Shown: positions 5,952 through 6,510 of the stretch, piece by piece
How the letters are laid out: every line of letters starts with the position of its first letter
How positions within the stretch are numbered: the stretch's first letter is position 1
DNA from: Clostridium sp. UBA6640
GTDB lineage: Bacteria > Bacillota > Clostridia > Clostridiales > Clostridiaceae
NCBI RefSeq assembly: GCF_002455975.1
Contig: NZ_DKLM01000124.1
Coordinates: 1-6,510, forward strand
Reading direction: 5' to 3'
DNA length: 6,510 bases
Translations under genes and position numbers: made by a program
Notes under the pieces: model-generated
The model's database searches: none
What the model was told of the DNA's origin: nothing
Seen by the model: only the letters and a program-made list of their open reading frames with translations

Positions 5952-6510
5952 ATGAAAGGCACAGCAGTAGCTACATGGGTTAGGACATGTAGAAATTTTT
6001 ATGGAGATGGTTTTATTGATGAAGCCATGATGAATGCTGGTTTTGAAAGTAGCAAGATATTTTCTCCAGCAGAAGATGTTGACGAATTAAAAATCCAAAA
6101 GTTTATAAAATATATTTCAAATAATAAGGGAATATCAGAGGGAGAGCTTTGGAGAAAGATAGGTAAGGATAATATATATTCTTTTTCTAAAGATTTCAAA
6201 GCATTTTTTTATCATGATAATACCTATTCATTTCTTAAGTCACTTTATGATATACATACTGTAATGACTAAGAGAATACCAGGAGCTAAGCCACCAATAG
6301 TTGAGATTAAAGCTATTTCTGATAGAGAAGCTATTATAACCTATTCTTCTAAGAGAAAAATGTTTGACTATTTTTTAGGAATGCTTGAAGGTAGCTTTTC
6401 TTACTTTAAAGATGAAACTGATTTTGATGTAATTGAAAAAACAGAAGATGGATTAAAAGTTAAAATAACTTTCCATGAAGATATTAAGTATAAAAAAACT
6501 TATTTTATAA
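5952..6510 (+). CDS. H-NOX (heme nitric oxide/oxygen binding) domain protein, 3' end outside the window; probably an H-NOX chemotaxis receptor
   Basis: The frame stays open to the right edge (186 codons, no stop), so the protein is incomplete. The visible part is an almost full H-NOX (HNOB) domain, which binds heme and senses NO or O2. It begins MKGTAVATW, as in the family. His102 in YDIHTVMTK aligns with the proximal heme ligand. Tyr131, Ser133 and Arg135 form the YxSxR heme-propionate motif, and Pro115 in PGAKPP is conserved. Trp9, Asn74 and Tyr140 match the distal hydrogen-bonding set that holds O2 in the Thermoanaerobacter protein. In clostridia this domain is usually fused to membrane-spanning methyl-accepting chemotaxis modules, and the absence of a stop after YKKTYFI fits such a fusion. 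The fusion itself is inferred. The ribosome binding site is the G-run GGGGG (5939-5943), 8 nt from the ATG. It would pair with a G-U and is not a standard sequence. Confidence 0.9.
   Translation, partial: MKGTAVATWVRTCRNFYGDGFIDEAMMNAGFESSKIFSPAEDVDELKIQKFIKYISNNKGISEGELWRKIGKDNIYSFSKDFKAFFYHDNTYSFLKSLYDIHTVMTKRIPGAKPPIVEIKAISDREAIITYSSKRKMFDYFLGMLEGSFSYFKDETDFDVIEKTEDGLKVKITFHEDIKYKKTYFI

Noticed and set aside
5999..6199. 66-codon open frame on the minus strand
   Set aside because: It is antisense to the clearly conserved H-NOX coding sequence and lacks a ribosome binding site.

Overview
The window is very A+T-rich. It has clostridial ribosome binding sites, an endospore cortex-lytic gene, and the start of a clostridial-type heme sensor gene (H-NOX, probably fused to a chemotaxis receptor). 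Together these point to the chromosome of an anaerobic, spore-forming Clostridium. The species cannot be told from the sequence. No tRNA, rRNA, CRISPR array, insertion sequence or phage gene is visible.

Layout. Bases 1-166 are a non-coding leader with a good match to a sigma-E (mother-cell sporulation) promoter. They precede a monocistronic SleC-type spore cortex-lytic gene (167-1552, +), which ends at a strong intrinsic terminator (1624-1659). About 320 bp of featureless AT-rich DNA follow. A two-gene minus-strand operon comes next: a TraX-family membrane protein (2202-2891) and then a 68-residue single-pass membrane protein (1981-2187). A 440-bp divergent intergenic region (2892-3332) holds a likely traX -10 box, a palindromic element, a pair of 19-bp direct repeats and a sigma-A promoter. 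A two-component system follows on the plus strand: an OmpR/PhoB-type response regulator (3333-4019) overlapping a membrane histidine kinase (4009-5514) by 11 bp. A second long non-coding stretch (5515-5951) has a good sigma-A promoter far upstream, repeated short motifs and a possible stem-loop. It leads into the H-NOX gene, which runs off the right edge (5952 to beyond 6510).

How the genes fit together. The cortex-lytic gene acts in spore germination and looks independent of the rest. The divergent layout makes it plausible, but unproven, that the two-component system controls the traX operon as well as itself. The H-NOX gene would sense a diatomic gas, O2 or NO, and probably feeds chemotaxis. 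Its distal pocket has the Trp9/Asn74/Tyr140 set known from the O2-binding H-NOX of Thermoanaerobacter (now Caldanaerobacter).

Two starts are placed downstream of the longest open frame because the ribosome binding site decides them: traX at 2891 and the kinase at 4009. All gene families here are known. The less explained parts are the two long intergenic regions, the traX companion protein and the atypical kinase G1 box. I see no convincing wholly new system.
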